Source: Xanthomonas sp. F10 (lineage in GTDB: Bacteria; Pseudomonadota; Gammaproteobacteria; Xanthomonadales; Xanthomonadaceae). Taken from it: a DNA stretch of 64,000 bases. The DNA is taken from positions 2,508,456 through 2,572,455 of the forward strand of contig NZ_JACHNP010000001.1 in NCBI RefSeq assembly GCF_014206815.1. Reading direction: 5' to 3'. Position 1 is the first letter of the stretch; each line of letters opens with the position of its first letter. The notes below the pieces were generated by a model. That model was not told where the DNA came from. It saw only the letters and a program-made list of their open reading frames with translations, and searched no databases. Of the stretch, positions 53,930 to 64,000 are shown in pieces. A program made the position numbers and the translations under genes.

Positions 53930-55189
53930 TCAGCCGGCTGAATGCAGCCAGTGCAAGGCCTCGGCGGCGGTGTGGAACGAACCGAACACCAGCACCCGGT
54001 CGCCCGGTCGTGCCTGCGCCAGCGTCGCCTGCAGCGCCTGCGCCACGCTCTCGGCGACGCCCGCCTCGGCGGCAGCCGTGCTCGCCAGCCGCGCGCGCAG
54101 CTGCGCAGCGCTCTGGCCGCGGTTGCCGCCCAACCCCGCCAGGTGCCAGGCATCGACCTGCGCGGCCAGCGCCTCCACCACGCCGGCGGCGTCCTTGTCG
54201 GCCAGCGCCGCGAACACCGCGCAAGTGCGGCCGGCGACCGGCTGCGCCTGCAGCGCGGCGGCCAGCTCGCGGGCGGCCTGCGGGTTGTGGCCGACGTCGA
54301 CCAGCACCTCCACGCCGTCGCGCACGCACGGTTGCAGGCGCCCGCGCAGGCGCGCGGCGGCGATGCCCTCGGCGTAGGCGCTGCGCGGCAGCGACCGGCG
54401 CAGCGCGCGCAGGGCGGCGATGGCGGTGGCGGCATTGGCGCGCTGCACCGGCGCGCGCAGCTGCGGCAACGGCAGCTGCAGTTCGGTGCCGACGTCGCGC
54501 CAGCGCCAGCGTTCGGCGTCGATCGGCTCGTGGAAGAAGTCGCTGCCGGCGCGCAACGCATTGGCACCGATCGCGTAGGCGCGGCGCAGCACGCTGGACG
54601 GCGGATCGATCTCGCCCAGCACCAGCGGCTTCCACGGCCGCGCGATGCCGGCCTTTTCCGCGCCAATCGCCTCGCGGTCGTTGCCAAGCCAATCGGTGTG
54701 GTCGATGTCCACGGTGGTGATCACCGCGACGTCGGCGTCGACCAGGTTCACCGCGTCCAGGCGGCCGCCGAGCCCGACTTCCAGCACGGCCAGGTCCAAC
54801 GTGGCCTGCTGGAACAGCCACAGCGCCGCCAGCGTGCCGTATTCGAAATAGGTCAGCGCGGTGTCGCCGCGCGCGGCCTCCACTGCCGCAAAGGCGCTCA
54901 CCAGGTCGGCTTCGCTGGCCTCTTCGCCGTCGAGGCGCACGCGTTCGTTGTAGCGCAGCAGGTGCGGCGAGGTGTAGCTGCCCACGCGCCAGCCGGCGGC
55001 ACGCGCAATCGCTTCGATGAAGGCGACGGTCGAGCCTTTGCCGTTGGTACCGCCGACGGTGATGACGTGCTTGGCCGGCTTGGTCAGGCGCATGCGCGCG
55101 GCCACGGCGCGCACCCGCTCCAGGCCCATGGCGATGTCCTGGGGATGCTGGCGCTCGATGTAGGCGAGCCATTCGGGGAGGGTGTTCAT
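53930..55189 (-). CDS. folC: Dihydrofolate/folylpolyglutamate synthase
   Basis: FolC (419 residues) adds glutamate to dihydropteroate and folates. The Mur-ligase-type P-loop ITVGGTNGKGSTVAFIEA is at residues 43-60, with YTSPHLLRYNERVRLDG, LEVGLGGRLDAVN and DIDHTDWLGNDREAIGAEKA (Asp-His metal contacts). The C-domain has DVGHNPQAARELA. It begins MNTLPEWLAYIERQHPQDI. It is first in the folC-dedD-cvpA-purF series. accD, often upstream elsewhere, is absent here. Confidence 0.95.
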   Translation of the reverse strand: MNTLPEWLAYIERQHPQDIAMGLERVRAVAARMRLTKPAKHVITVGGTNGKGSTVAFIEAIARAAGWRVGSYTSPHLLRYNERVRLDGEEASEADLVSAFAAVEAARGDTALTYFEYGTLAALWLFQQATLDLAVLEVGLGGRLDAVNLVDADVAVITTVDIDHTDWLGNDREAIGAEKAGIARPWKPLVLGEIDPPSSVLRRAYAIGANALRAGSDFFHEPIDAERWRWRDVGTELQLPLPQLRAPVQRANAATAIAALRALRRSLPRSAYAEGIAAARLRGRLQPCVRDGVEVLVDVGHNPQAARELAAALQAQPVAGRTCAVFAALADKDAAGVVEALAAQVDAWHLAGLGGNRGQSAAQLRARLASTAAAEAGVAESVAQALQATLAQARPGDRVLVFGSFHTAAEALHWLHSAG

Positions 55190-55680
55190 TTGTGTATTTC
55201 TAGCCTTTCAGGCAAGCGCGTTCGCTCGCCTTCGTCAGAAGCAACAGCTTTGGAAGCGACAGCTTTCGCGCTGACGCGCGAGTCACTTTGATCAGCCTCC
55301 GGCTGCTGAGAAGCACTTCTTTGCTTGTGCAAAGAAAAGTAACCAAAAGAAGCGCTTTATCACAGCCGAATGGCTGGTCACGCACACCCGGGCGCCGCGC
55401 CCTCCGCGCTGCGCGCTCCGGGTTCGCACTTGGCCTGGGCATTTTTCGACGGCACATCCATGTGCCGGCGAAAAACGGCGCGCTTCCTGCGCGCCGCCCC
55501 TTCGGGGTTTTCGCCCAGGCCAAGTGCCGCGGCTCACGGGATCCCGGAAAGCAAGCAAAAGCGACAGCAAAAGCACCGCAACGGCAACGGCAACGGCAAC
55601 GGCCAAGCGAACCGCATCGGAAGTGGGCCGGATCAACCCGTCGACGAGACGACGCACGCTATACGCGCATCATGTCCGTC
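55190..55680. other. 491-bp intergenic region with interspersed-repeat character
   Basis: No gene can be supported. A palindrome ACTTCTTTGC-TTGT-GCAAAGAAAAGT lies at about 55314-55340, and its surroundings (AAAGTAACCAAAAGAAG) resemble an interspersed sequence seen in other proteobacteria. GCCCAGGCCAAGTGC (55514 on) repeats in inverted form the GCACTTGGCCTGGGC at 55427-55441. A (CAACGG) tandem run lies near 55571-55600. Short frames across it look accidental. Confidence 0.6.
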
Positions 55681-56325
55681 CTACAGCGCCCGATGCTTGG
55701 CCTCACCGAAAAACGGTGTGTGATGCGCGCAATCGTTCAAGCGCACCACGTCCAGATGCTCCACGTCCGGCCCTTCCAGCAGGTTCAGCGTGGTCGGCGC
55801 CTGGCGGAAACTCCACAGCCGCGCGATCGGCAGGCCGAGCACCCGGCACAGAATTACGCGGTTGACCGCATCGTGGGCGACCACCAGCAGCGTGTCGTGC
55901 TCGCCCAGGCCCTCGGCGGCGCGAGTCAGGCCACGCCAGGAACGCTCCAGCACCTGCCGCAGCGACTCGCCGCCCGGCATCAGCACCGTGTCCGGCTCCT
56001 CGCGCCAGGCGCGCAGGCGTGCCGGATCCTTCTCGTGGATCTCGCTGGCCAGCAGGCCCTCCCACTCGCCATGGGCGATTTCCTGCAAGTCCGGATCGGT
56101 CTGCAGCAGCGCCTCGCGCTCGGGCCCCAGCGCGAAGCGCGCAGTGCGTTGCGCACGCGCCAGGGGCGAGGCCACGGCGCGGGTCAGCGGGACCTCGCGC
56201 AGGCGCGCGCCCAGCGCCTGCGCCTGGGCGTCGCCGACCGGCGACAGCGGGATGTCGATCTGGCCCTGGTAGCGGCCTTCGGCGTTCCACGGGGTTTCGC
56301 CATGGCGGGCGAGCAGAATGCGCAT
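55681..56325 (-). CDS. Histidine phosphatase family protein (GpmB/CobC-like)
   Basis: The 214-residue protein begins MRILLARHGETPWNAEGRYQ with the RHGET motif (His8 phosphoacceptor). The second catalytic His lies in LLVVAHDAVNRVILC, and ASPLARAQRTARF and EIAHGEWEGLLASEI are typical. It could be a phosphoglycerate-mutase-like phosphatase or an alpha-ribazole-phosphate phosphatase. No cobalamin genes are near. The frame extends upstream 30 codons, but this ATG matches the family. Confidence 0.9.
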   Translation of the reverse strand: MRILLARHGETPWNAEGRYQGQIDIPLSPVGDAQAQALGARLREVPLTRAVASPLARAQRTARFALGPEREALLQTDPDLQEIAHGEWEGLLASEIHEKDPARLRAWREEPDTVLMPGGESLRQVLERSWRGLTRAAEGLGEHDTLLVVAHDAVNRVILCRVLGLPIARLWSFRQAPTTLNLLEGPDVEHLDVVRLNDCAHHTPFFGEAKHRAL

Positions 56326-56491
56326 GCGCTGGATTCCTTGGGGGGAAGGCCCGTCTCGCAAACGAAAACGGAGCGGCATGATACCCGCTCCGTCGCCGGA
56401 AACCCTGCGCTGCATCCCCGTGCGCCGCCGTGGCGTTGGCCGCGGCGGACAGGCGGACGGCGGCCATGGCCGCCGCCCGCCCGAGCCTGGC

Positions 56492-58651
<2,160 letters not shown>

Positions 58652-58831
58652 CGAGCGGTTTCCTTGATGACAGACGTTAGAGTGTAACGGCTGTCGCCAA
58701 GCGCCCGGACCGTGACCAATGGCACCCTGGGACCTATCACGTCCTGACCGCGCCGCAACATGGGCACGCCGGCCGGGCGCTTATACTGCGCGCCCTCTTC
58801 CCATCGAATCTGCACCGACATGGCGCAAACA

Positions 58832-59851
58832 ATGAAGGCGCTGGTCAAGCGCGACGCCGCCAAAGGCATCTGGCTGGAACAGGTGCCGGTGCCGGTCCCC
58901 GGCCCCAACGACGTGCTGATCAAGCTGGAAAAGACCGCGATCTGCGGCACCGACCTGCACATCTACCTGTGGGACGAGTGGAGCCAGCGCACCATCAAGC
59001 CCGGCCTGACCATCGGCCACGAATTCGTCGGCCGCATCGCCCAGCTCGGCTCGGCGGTCACCGGCTACGAGGTCGGCCAGCGCGTGTCGGCCGAAGGCCA
59101 CATCGTCTGCGGCCACTGCCGCAACTGCCGCGGCGGGCGCCCGCACCTGTGCCCGAACACGGTGGGCATCGGCGTCAACATCAACGGCGCCTTCGCCGAG
59201 TACATGGTGATGCCGGCCTCGAACCTGTGGCCGATCCCCGACCAGATCCCCTCCGAGCTGGCCGCGTTCTTCGACCCCTACGGCAACGCCGCACACTGCG
59301 CGCTGGAATTCGACGTGATCGGCGAGGACGTGCTGATCACCGGCGCCGGCCCGATCGGCATCATCGCCGCCGGCATCTGCAAGCACATCGGCGCGCGCAA
59401 CGTGGTGGTCACCGACGTCAACGATTTCCGCCTGAAGCTGGCCGCGGACATGGGCGCCACGCGCGTGGTCAACGTCGCCAACACCTCGCTCAAGGACGTC
59501 ATGGCCGACCTGCACATGGAAGGTTTCGACGTCGGCCTGGAGATGAGCGGCAACCCGCGCGCCTTCAACGACATGCTCGACTGCATGTACCACGGCGGCA
59601 AGATCGCCATGCTCGGCATCATGCCGCGCGGCGCCGGCGCCGACTGGGACAAGATCATCTTCAAGGGCCTGACCGTGCAGGGCATCTACGGCCGCAAGAT
59701 GTACGAGACCTGGTACAAGATGACCCAGTTGGTGCTGTCCGGCTTCCCGCTGGGCAAGGTACTGACCCACCAGTTGACCATCGACGAATTCCAGAAGGGC
59801 TTCGACCTGATGGAAGAAGGCAAGGCCGGCAAGGTCGTGCTGAGCTGGTGA
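58832..59851 (+). CDS. tdh: L-threonine 3-dehydrogenase
   Basis: Tdh (339 residues) oxidises threonine to 2-amino-3-ketobutyrate. It is a zinc MDR enzyme: catalytic zinc Cys38 in [21 protein letters not shown], structural zinc site [15 protein letters not shown], and Rossmann motif [16 protein letters not shown]. The sequence is strongly conserved through EFDVIGEDV and the C-terminus. I chose ATG 58832 ([12 protein letters not shown]) for its match to the E. coli form. An ATG 4 codons earlier (58820) is possible. No kbl gene is adjacent, which is unusual compared with E. coli. Confidence 0.93.
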   Translation: MKALVKRDAAKGIWLEQVPVPVPGPNDVLIKLEKTAICGTDLHIYLWDEWSQRTIKPGLTIGHEFVGRIAQLGSAVTGYEVGQRVSAEGHIVCGHCRNCRGGRPHLCPNTVGIGVNINGAFAEYMVMPASNLWPIPDQIPSELAAFFDPYGNAAHCALEFDVIGEDVLITGAGPIGIIAAGICKHIGARNVVVTDVNDFRLKLAADMGATRVVNVANTSLKDVMADLHMEGFDVGLEMSGNPRAFNDMLDCMYHGGKIAMLGIMPRGAGADWDKIIFKGLTVQGIYGRKMYETWYKMTQLVLSGFPLGKVLTHQLTIDEFQKGFDLMEEGKAGKVVLSW

Positions 59852-59883
59852 TGCGCGCGCCGCGGCAACGCGGCGATGCCGAA

Positions 59884-59921
59884 AAACACGAAGGGCGCCT
59901 CGCGGCGCCCTTCGTCGTTTC
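59884..59921. terminator. Bidirectional terminator between tdh and the porin gene
   Basis: The hairpin CGAAGGGCGCC-TCGC-GGCGCCCTTCG is flanked by AAAAACA on the left and TCGTTT on the right, between two convergent genes. Confidence 0.85.
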
Positions 59922-59935
59922 ACGAGACGATGCGA

Positions 59936-60634
59936 TCAGAACGCGATCGTGCCCGAGACCACCACGCGGTGACCGGCCAGGCGCTCGGTGAAGTTCGCCG
60001 CGCCCTTGTTGTCGGTGTCGTAGTAGCCCACGCTCAGCGCCAGCGGGCCGACCATCTTGCCCACGCTGACGTTGTAGTCGGTGTAGTCCTGGTACGCGGT
60101 CAACGCGCTTTCGTAGGTGGTACGGCCGACGTGCGCGCCGACGCTGAAGCCCTGCGGCAGCGACCAGTTCCCGTCCAGCGCGTAGTAGAAGCTGTCCCGG
60201 TCCAGGTTGTACACGTTGTCGGTGTAGGCCACGGTCAGGGTGTAGGTCTTGAGGAACTTGGTCTTGGTGATCAGTTCGTTGTAGTTCGACTTGCCGGCGC
60301 CCGGATAACCGTAGCGGTTGACCATCACGTCGAAGTTCCAGTCCGGCGAGAAATCGACGTTGTAGCCGACGAAGCCGTCCACTTCCCAATCCGGATCGCC
60401 CGCGCCGAAATCGACGTTGGAGCCCCAGGTGCCCACGTACAGGCCGAACGGCGAGGTGTAGGTGAGGCCGGCCTGGAACGCCGGGCCCTTGTCGGTCTGG
60501 GAGACGCCGCGGAACACGTAGTCGCTGACCACGCCATAGGAGCCGGTGACCGGCGAGGTGGGCTCGTCCTGGGCCAGGACGGTGAGCGGCGAAGCGGCCA
60601 GTGCGACGGCCAGGGCGAGAGTGGTCTTGTTCAC
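59936..60634 (-). CDS. TorF-family putative outer-membrane porin
   Basis: The 232-residue protein has a signal peptide (MNKTTLALAVALAASPLTVL, cut after AQ) and alternating aromatic beta-strands ending in VVVSGTIAF, a C-terminal Phe signature for outer-membrane insertion. The segment SYGVVSDYVFRGVSQTDKGP is the hallmark of the TIGR02001/TorF family. Members are predicted small barrels; the solute is unknown. The 280 bp upstream toward cysA carry no recognised element except a T-rich stretch near 60690-60715 that may hold its promoter. Confidence 0.88.
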   Translation of the reverse strand: MNKTTLALAVALAASPLTVLAQDEPTSPVTGSYGVVSDYVFRGVSQTDKGPAFQAGLTYTSPFGLYVGTWGSNVDFGAGDPDWEVDGFVGYNVDFSPDWNFDVMVNRYGYPGAGKSNYNELITKTKFLKTYTLTVAYTDNVYNLDRDSFYYALDGNWSLPQGFSVGAHVGRTTYESALTAYQDYTDYNVSVGKMVGPLALSVGYYDTDNKGAANFTERLAGHRVVVSGTIAF

Positions 60635-60914
60635 CGGTCATTCTCCTGCGGTTGACGAGGGTGGTTGCAGCGTGGGGCGCGGCGCGCCTTCACGATTTTT
60701 TAACTGCTTTTACCTTGCAGCGCAACAACTTTCGTTCCTTCCAGGTCCTGGCGTGTCCCGCGTCCGTGGATGTGCGCCAAGCGCGGACATGCCGATCGCG
60801 CCCTGATTGTCGGGCCCTGGCCAGCCACGGTCCCGGCCCGCACAACGCCGCCACGCCGCAGCGACCGGCCCGGTCATGCGTGGCAAAGGGGACGTGGCCT
60901 GCCCCGATCGGGCC

Positions 60915-61955
60915 TCAGGCAGGTGCGGCGAACACCCCGAACCGGCGCGCGCGCAGATGCAGTGGCTGGCCCGGCGCGTAGTCGTGCGTCCCCTCGCCCG
61001 CCAGCAGTTCCACCTCCACCTCGTCGCGGCCGTGCGCCAGTTGCGCGCGCAGGCGCAGGCGCGGGCCGCTGCGCTGGATGGACAGCACCGTCGCCGCCCA
61101 GCCTTCGCTGCCCGGCGCCAGATCCTCCGGCCGCACATACAGCTCGACCGGACCGCTGGACAGCGGCGTCGAGGGTGCCGGCAAGGCCAGGCCGCCGACC
61201 TGCACGGCACCGTCATGCAGGCGTGCCGGCAGCCGGTTCACCGCGCCGACGAAGGCGTACACGAACGGCGAGGCCGGCTGCTCGTAGACCTGCGCAGGGC
61301 TGCCGACCTGCTCGATCCGCCCGCGGTTGAGGATCGCCACGCGGTCGGCCAGTTCCAGCGCCTCTTCCTGGTCGTGGGTGACGAACACCGTGGTCAGCCC
61401 GGTGCGTTCGTGCAGCTCGCGCAACCAGCGGCGCAGGTCGCGGCGGACCTGCGCGTCGAGCGCGCCGAACGGTTCGTCGAGCAGCAGCACGCGTGGCTCG
61501 ATCGCCAGCGCGCGCGCCAGCGCCACGCGCTGACGCTGGCCGCCGGACAGCTGCGCCGGGTAGCGCCGCTCCAGGTCGTGCAACTGCACCAGCGCCAGCA
61601 GTTCCTGCACCCGCGCGCGGATGCGCGCCTCGGTCCAGCGCGCCTCGCGGCGCACGCGCAGGCCGAAGGCGATGTTCTCGTAAACGCTCATGTGCTTGAA
61701 CAAGGCGTAGTGCTGGAACACGAAGCCGACCCGGCGCGCCTGCACCGACAGCGCGGTGGCGTCCTCGCCGTGGATCAGCACGCGCCCGCGATCGGCGTGT
61801 TCCAGCCCGGCGATCACCCGCAGCAGCGTGGTCTTGCCGGAGCCGGACGGCCCCAGCAGCGCCAGCAATTCGCCTTGGCCGATGTCCAGGCCGACGTCGT
61901 CGAGCGCGGCGAAATCGCCGAAGTGCTTGCCCAGGTGCTGTACGCGGATGCTCAT
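60915..61955 (-). CDS. cysA: Sulfate/thiosulfate ABC transporter ATP-binding protein
   Basis: CysA (346 residues) powers sulfate import with CysT and CysW. It has Walker [19 protein letters not shown], the signature [15 protein letters not shown], Walker [13 protein letters not shown], the H-loop [13 protein letters not shown] and a C-terminal TOBE-like domain (after about residue 235). It starts 7 bp after cysW. The sulfate-binding protein Sbp or CysP is expected further upstream, outside the window. Confidence 0.95.
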   Translation of the reverse strand: MSIRVQHLGKHFGDFAALDDVGLDIGQGELLALLGPSGSGKTTLLRVIAGLEHADRGRVLIHGEDATALSVQARRVGFVFQHYALFKHMSVYENIAFGLRVRREARWTEARIRARVQELLALVQLHDLERRYPAQLSGGQRQRVALARALAIEPRVLLLDEPFGALDAQVRRDLRRWLRELHERTGLTTVFVTHDQEEALELADRVAILNRGRIEQVGSPAQVYEQPASPFVYAFVGAVNRLPARLHDGAVQVGGLALPAPSTPLSSGPVELYVRPEDLAPGSEGWAATVLSIQRSGPRLRLRAQLAHGRDEVEVELLAGEGTHDYAPGQPLHLRARRFGVFAAPA

Positions 61956-61962
61956 GGCAACC

Positions 61963-62916
61963 TCAGTGTCGGTGAGTGGCGGCCAGCGCCGCGCCGTGGC
62001 GCCAGTGCAGCCAGGACTTCACGGCGAGCGTCAGCAGCGCGGTCAGCGCCAGCAGGCTGGCGCAGGCGAAGGCGGCGCTGTAGGCGTATTCGTTGTAGAG
62101 GATCTCCACATGCAGCGGCAGCGTGTTGGTGCGCCCGCGGATGTGCCCGGACACCACCGACACCGCACCGAATTCGCCCATCGCCCGCGCACTGCACAGC
62201 AGCACGCCGTACAGCAGGCCCCAGCGGATGTTGGGCAAGGTCACCCGAAAGAAGGTCTGCCAGCCGCTGGCGCCCAGGCTCAGCGCCGCCAGCTCCTCGT
62301 CGTCGCCCTGCTGCTCCATCAGCGGCATCAGTTCGCGGGCGATAAAGGGAAAGGTGACGAAGGTGGTCGCCAGCACGATGCCCGGCAGCGCGAACACGAT
62401 GCGCGGCAGGCGCAGCACCACCTCGCCCAGCAGCGGCAGGGACAGCCGCACGCCCTCGTCGATCAACGGCCAGGCCCAGCCGTTGCGGCCGAAGATCAGG
62501 ATGAACAGCAGCCCGGCGACCACCGGCGACACCGAGAACGGCAGATCGATCAGGCTTACCAGCAGGCGCTTGCCGGGGAAGCGATGCTTGCTGACCGCCC
62601 AGGCCGCGGCCACGCCGAACACCAGGTTCAACGGCACCACGATCGCCGCGACCAGCAGGGTCAGGCGAATCGCCGCCAGCGCGTCCGGATCGGAGATCGC
62701 GCGCCAGAACACGTCGGCGCCGCTGCGCAAGGCCTCGACGAACACCAGCAACAAGGGCAGCAGCAGGAACGCCAGCAGGAACAGCAGCGCACCGCCGATC
62801 AGCAGCCGCTGCACCCAGCGCGGCTCGTCGACCACCGAGGCCGGCAGTTGCATCGGGACGGTGGTGGCGGCCTGCCCCGGGACGCGCGCAGCCAGCGCGG
62901 ACACCACGGACGCCAT
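61963..62916 (-). CDS. cysW: Sulfate ABC transporter permease CysW
   Basis: CysW (317 residues) is one of two permeases of the sulfate importer. Six to seven helices and the EAA loop region [20 protein letters not shown] then [19 protein letters not shown] contact Cys[21 protein letters not shown] is characteristic. The ATG at 62916 overlaps the cysT stop by 1 bp; a GTG one codon earlier (62919) is also possible. The N-terminal 45 residues before the first helix are longer than usual. Confidence 0.94.
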   Translation of the reverse strand: MASVVSALAARVPGQAATTVPMQLPASVVDEPRWVQRLLIGGALLFLLAFLLLPLLLVFVEALRSGADVFWRAISDPDALAAIRLTLLVAAIVVPLNLVFGVAAAWAVSKHRFPGKRLLVSLIDLPFSVSPVVAGLLFILIFGRNGWAWPLIDEGVRLSLPLLGEVVLRLPRIVFALPGIVLATTFVTFPFIARELMPLMEQQGDDEELAALSLGASGWQTFFRVTLPNIRWGLLYGVLLCSARAMGEFGAVSVVSGHIRGRTNTLPLHVEILYNEYAYSAAFACASLLALTALLTLAVKSWLHWRHGAALAATHRH

Positions 62917-64000
62917 CACGTCACCGCCCTGCCACGCCGCGCGAACCAGGCCTGCGCCGCGTTGACCAGCAGCAACGACAGCAGCGACAACAGCAGCATC
63001 GCCGCGGCGATCGCGCTGGCGCCGCCGTAATCGAATTCCTCCAGGCGGATGGTGATCAGCAACGGCGCGATCTCGGTGGCATTAGGCAGGTTGCCGGCGA
63101 TGAAGATCACCGAGCCGTATTCGCCGACCCCGCGCGCGAAGGCCAGCGTGAATCCGGTCAGCACCGCCGGCCACAGGGTCGGCAGCAGCACCCGGCGCAC
63201 CGTCTGCCAGCGCCCGGCACCGAGCGTGGCCGCCGCCTCCTCAAGCTCGCGCTCGGCCTCGGCCAAGACCGGCTGCACGATCCGCACCACGAATGGCAGC
63301 CCGACGAACACCAGCGCCACGACAATGCCCAGCGGCGTGTAGGCGACCTTGACCCCGCCCGCGCCGCTGCCCTGCATCAGGCCGGCGTAACCGAACAGCA
63401 GGCCACCGACGCCCAGCGCCGCCAGGCTGAGCACGGCGAGCGTGCCGAGCAGGCGCTGCAGCGCGCGCAGCGGCGCCGGCAGCAGCGACTGGCTGCGTCG
63501 CAACAGCGCGTGGCCGATGGCGGCCAGCACCAGCAGCAGCGCCAGCCGCGGCCACCACCAGGCCAACGTCGGCAGGCTGGCCGCCAGCGCCTGCGCCGGC
63601 TGCTCCAGCCAGCGCCCGATCCAGCCGTTGCTGCCGTACAGCGCGGTCAGGGCGATGCCGGCCACTGCGGTGGGCAGCGCGAACGGCAGGTCGATCATCG
63701 CGTCGAACAGGCGCTTGCCGGGAAAGCGATAGCGCACGAACACCCAGGCCACCCAGGTGCCCATCACCGCATTGAACGCGGCCGCAGCCAGCGCGGTGCC
63801 GAAACTCAATCGCAACGCCGCCAGCACCCGCGGCTCGCTCCACACCCGCCACACGCCCTCCCAGCCCAGCCCGCTGGTCTTGAGCAGCACCGCGAGCAAG
63901 GGGATCAGCACCACCAGCCCCAGCCAGGTCAGGGTGATGCCCAGGCTCAGCCCCAGGCCCGGCATCACCCGGCGCTGGCGCGGTGCGCGGGGAACGGCGG
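62916..64000 (-). CDS. cysT: Sulfate ABC transporter permease CysT, 5' end outside the window
   Basis: About 360 residues are visible and the frame is open to the window edge. The segment QRRVMPGLGLSLGITLTWL aligns with the E. coli CysT N-terminus RRVLPGFTLSLG, so the true start lies upstream of the ATG at 63965, near or beyond 64000. Permease features are FPGKRLFDAMIDLPFALPTA and the EAA loop LEEAAATLGAGRWQTVRRVL. An insertion of roughly 60 residues (LAASLPTLAWWWPRLALLL to LLFGYAGLMQGSG) lies between helices where E. coli CysT is shorter. Confidence 0.92.
   Translation of the reverse strand, partial: AVPRAPRQRRVMPGLGLSLGITLTWLGLVVLIPLLAVLLKTSGLGWEGVWRVWSEPRVLAALRLSFGTALAAAAFNAVMGTWVAWVFVRYRFPGKRLFDAMIDLPFALPTAVAGIALTALYGSNGWIGRWLEQPAQALAASLPTLAWWWPRLALLLVLAAIGHALLRRSQSLLPAPLRALQRLLGTLAVLSLAALGVGGLLFGYAGLMQGSGAGGVKVAYTPLGIVVALVFVGLPFVVRIVQPVLAEAERELEEAAATLGAGRWQTVRRVLLPTLWPAVLTGFTLAFARGVGEYGSVIFIAGNLPNATEIAPLLITIRLEEFDYGGASAIAAAMLLLSLLSLLLVNAAQAWFARRGRAVT

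Noticed and set aside
55288-55723. Small proteins in the folC-phosphatase spacer
   Set aside because: Several frames of 84-121 codons overlap on both strands. None has a ribosome site, domain or codon pattern better than the others, and the region is repeat-like.
62916-63965. cysT starting at the ATG at 63965
   Set aside because: The residues before this Met (QRRV) align with the conserved CysT N-terminus, so the real start lies further upstream at or beyond the window edge.

Overview
The window is about 64 kb of GC-rich (clearly above 60% G+C), gene-dense chromosome from a gammaproteobacterium of the Xanthomonadaceae, most likely a Xanthomonas. The grounds are the KdkA/OpsX-type inner-core LPS pair, a family S46 dipeptidyl-peptidase whose catalytic His and Asp fall at the published positions of the Pseudoxanthomonas enzyme, a family M72 metalloprotease, an NAD-type isocitrate dehydrogenase, GTAG-type palindromic repeats, and intergenic GGGATTC-type repeats. 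No prophage, insertion sequence, CRISPR array, rRNA operon or plasmid function was seen. The content is core chromosome.

Layout. 1-2.6 kb: a partial family 2 glycosyltransferase and a GT39-like membrane glycosyltransferase (minus). 2.6-7.0 kb: MoxR ATPase, DUF58 protein, TgpA-like transglutaminase and Slp lipoprotein, tightly coupled (plus). 7.1-10.5 kb: HIT protein and dnaX-ybaB-recR (minus). 10.6-11.6 kb: tRNA-Ser(GGA), the 4.5S RNA gene ffs, and repeat units that copy the 3' ends of both. 11.6-15.8 kb: one minus operon, kdkA - metallo-hydrolase - moaA - NTF2-like - moaC - moaD - moaE, divergent from opsX. 17-24 kb: small genes, tRNA-Ser(CGA) with a second repeat unit, a PP2C phosphatase, dnaQ, rnhA, a methyltransferase, gloB and a MltD-like transglycosylase. 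23.6-33.6 kb, read leftward: tRNA Pro-Arg-His-Lys-Leu, tig, clpP, clpX, lon, hupB, tRNA Val-Asp-Asp, ppiD, the conserved protein-quality-control block. 33.7-36.6 kb: Bax inhibitor-1 family protein, isocitrate dehydrogenase, AhpD-like protein, glutaredoxin. 36.7-44.2 kb: bepA-like protease, phoB, phoR, ppk, ppx, a phosphate and polyphosphate block. 44.6-51.9 kb: glycosyltransferase plus PAP2 phosphatase, lpxH, a lipoprotein, M72 protease, DUF455 protein, purF. 51.9-55.2 kb: cvpA, a SPOR protein and folC, in the order folC-dedD-cvpA-purF known from E. coli. 55.7-64 kb: histidine phosphatase, S46 peptidase, tdh, a TorF-type outer-membrane protein, and cysA-cysW-cysT, which runs off the right edge.

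The most unusual signal concerns the ends of stable RNA genes. Two unlinked serine tRNA genes are each followed by a unit of about 160 bp that ends with a second copy of that tRNA's own 3' end. The two units are homologous. They fold into the same series of hairpins, and two stems differ in sequence while keeping their pairing. ffs is likewise followed by two further copies of its 3' end. The arrangement recalls the rtT repeats behind E. coli tyrT and may represent an undescribed family of tRNA-linked structured RNA. A second repeat signal is a composite intergenic element: G-rich heptad arms in inverted orientation around a GTAG palindrome pair, present in matching form at 8.1-8.3 kb and 44.2-44.5 kb.
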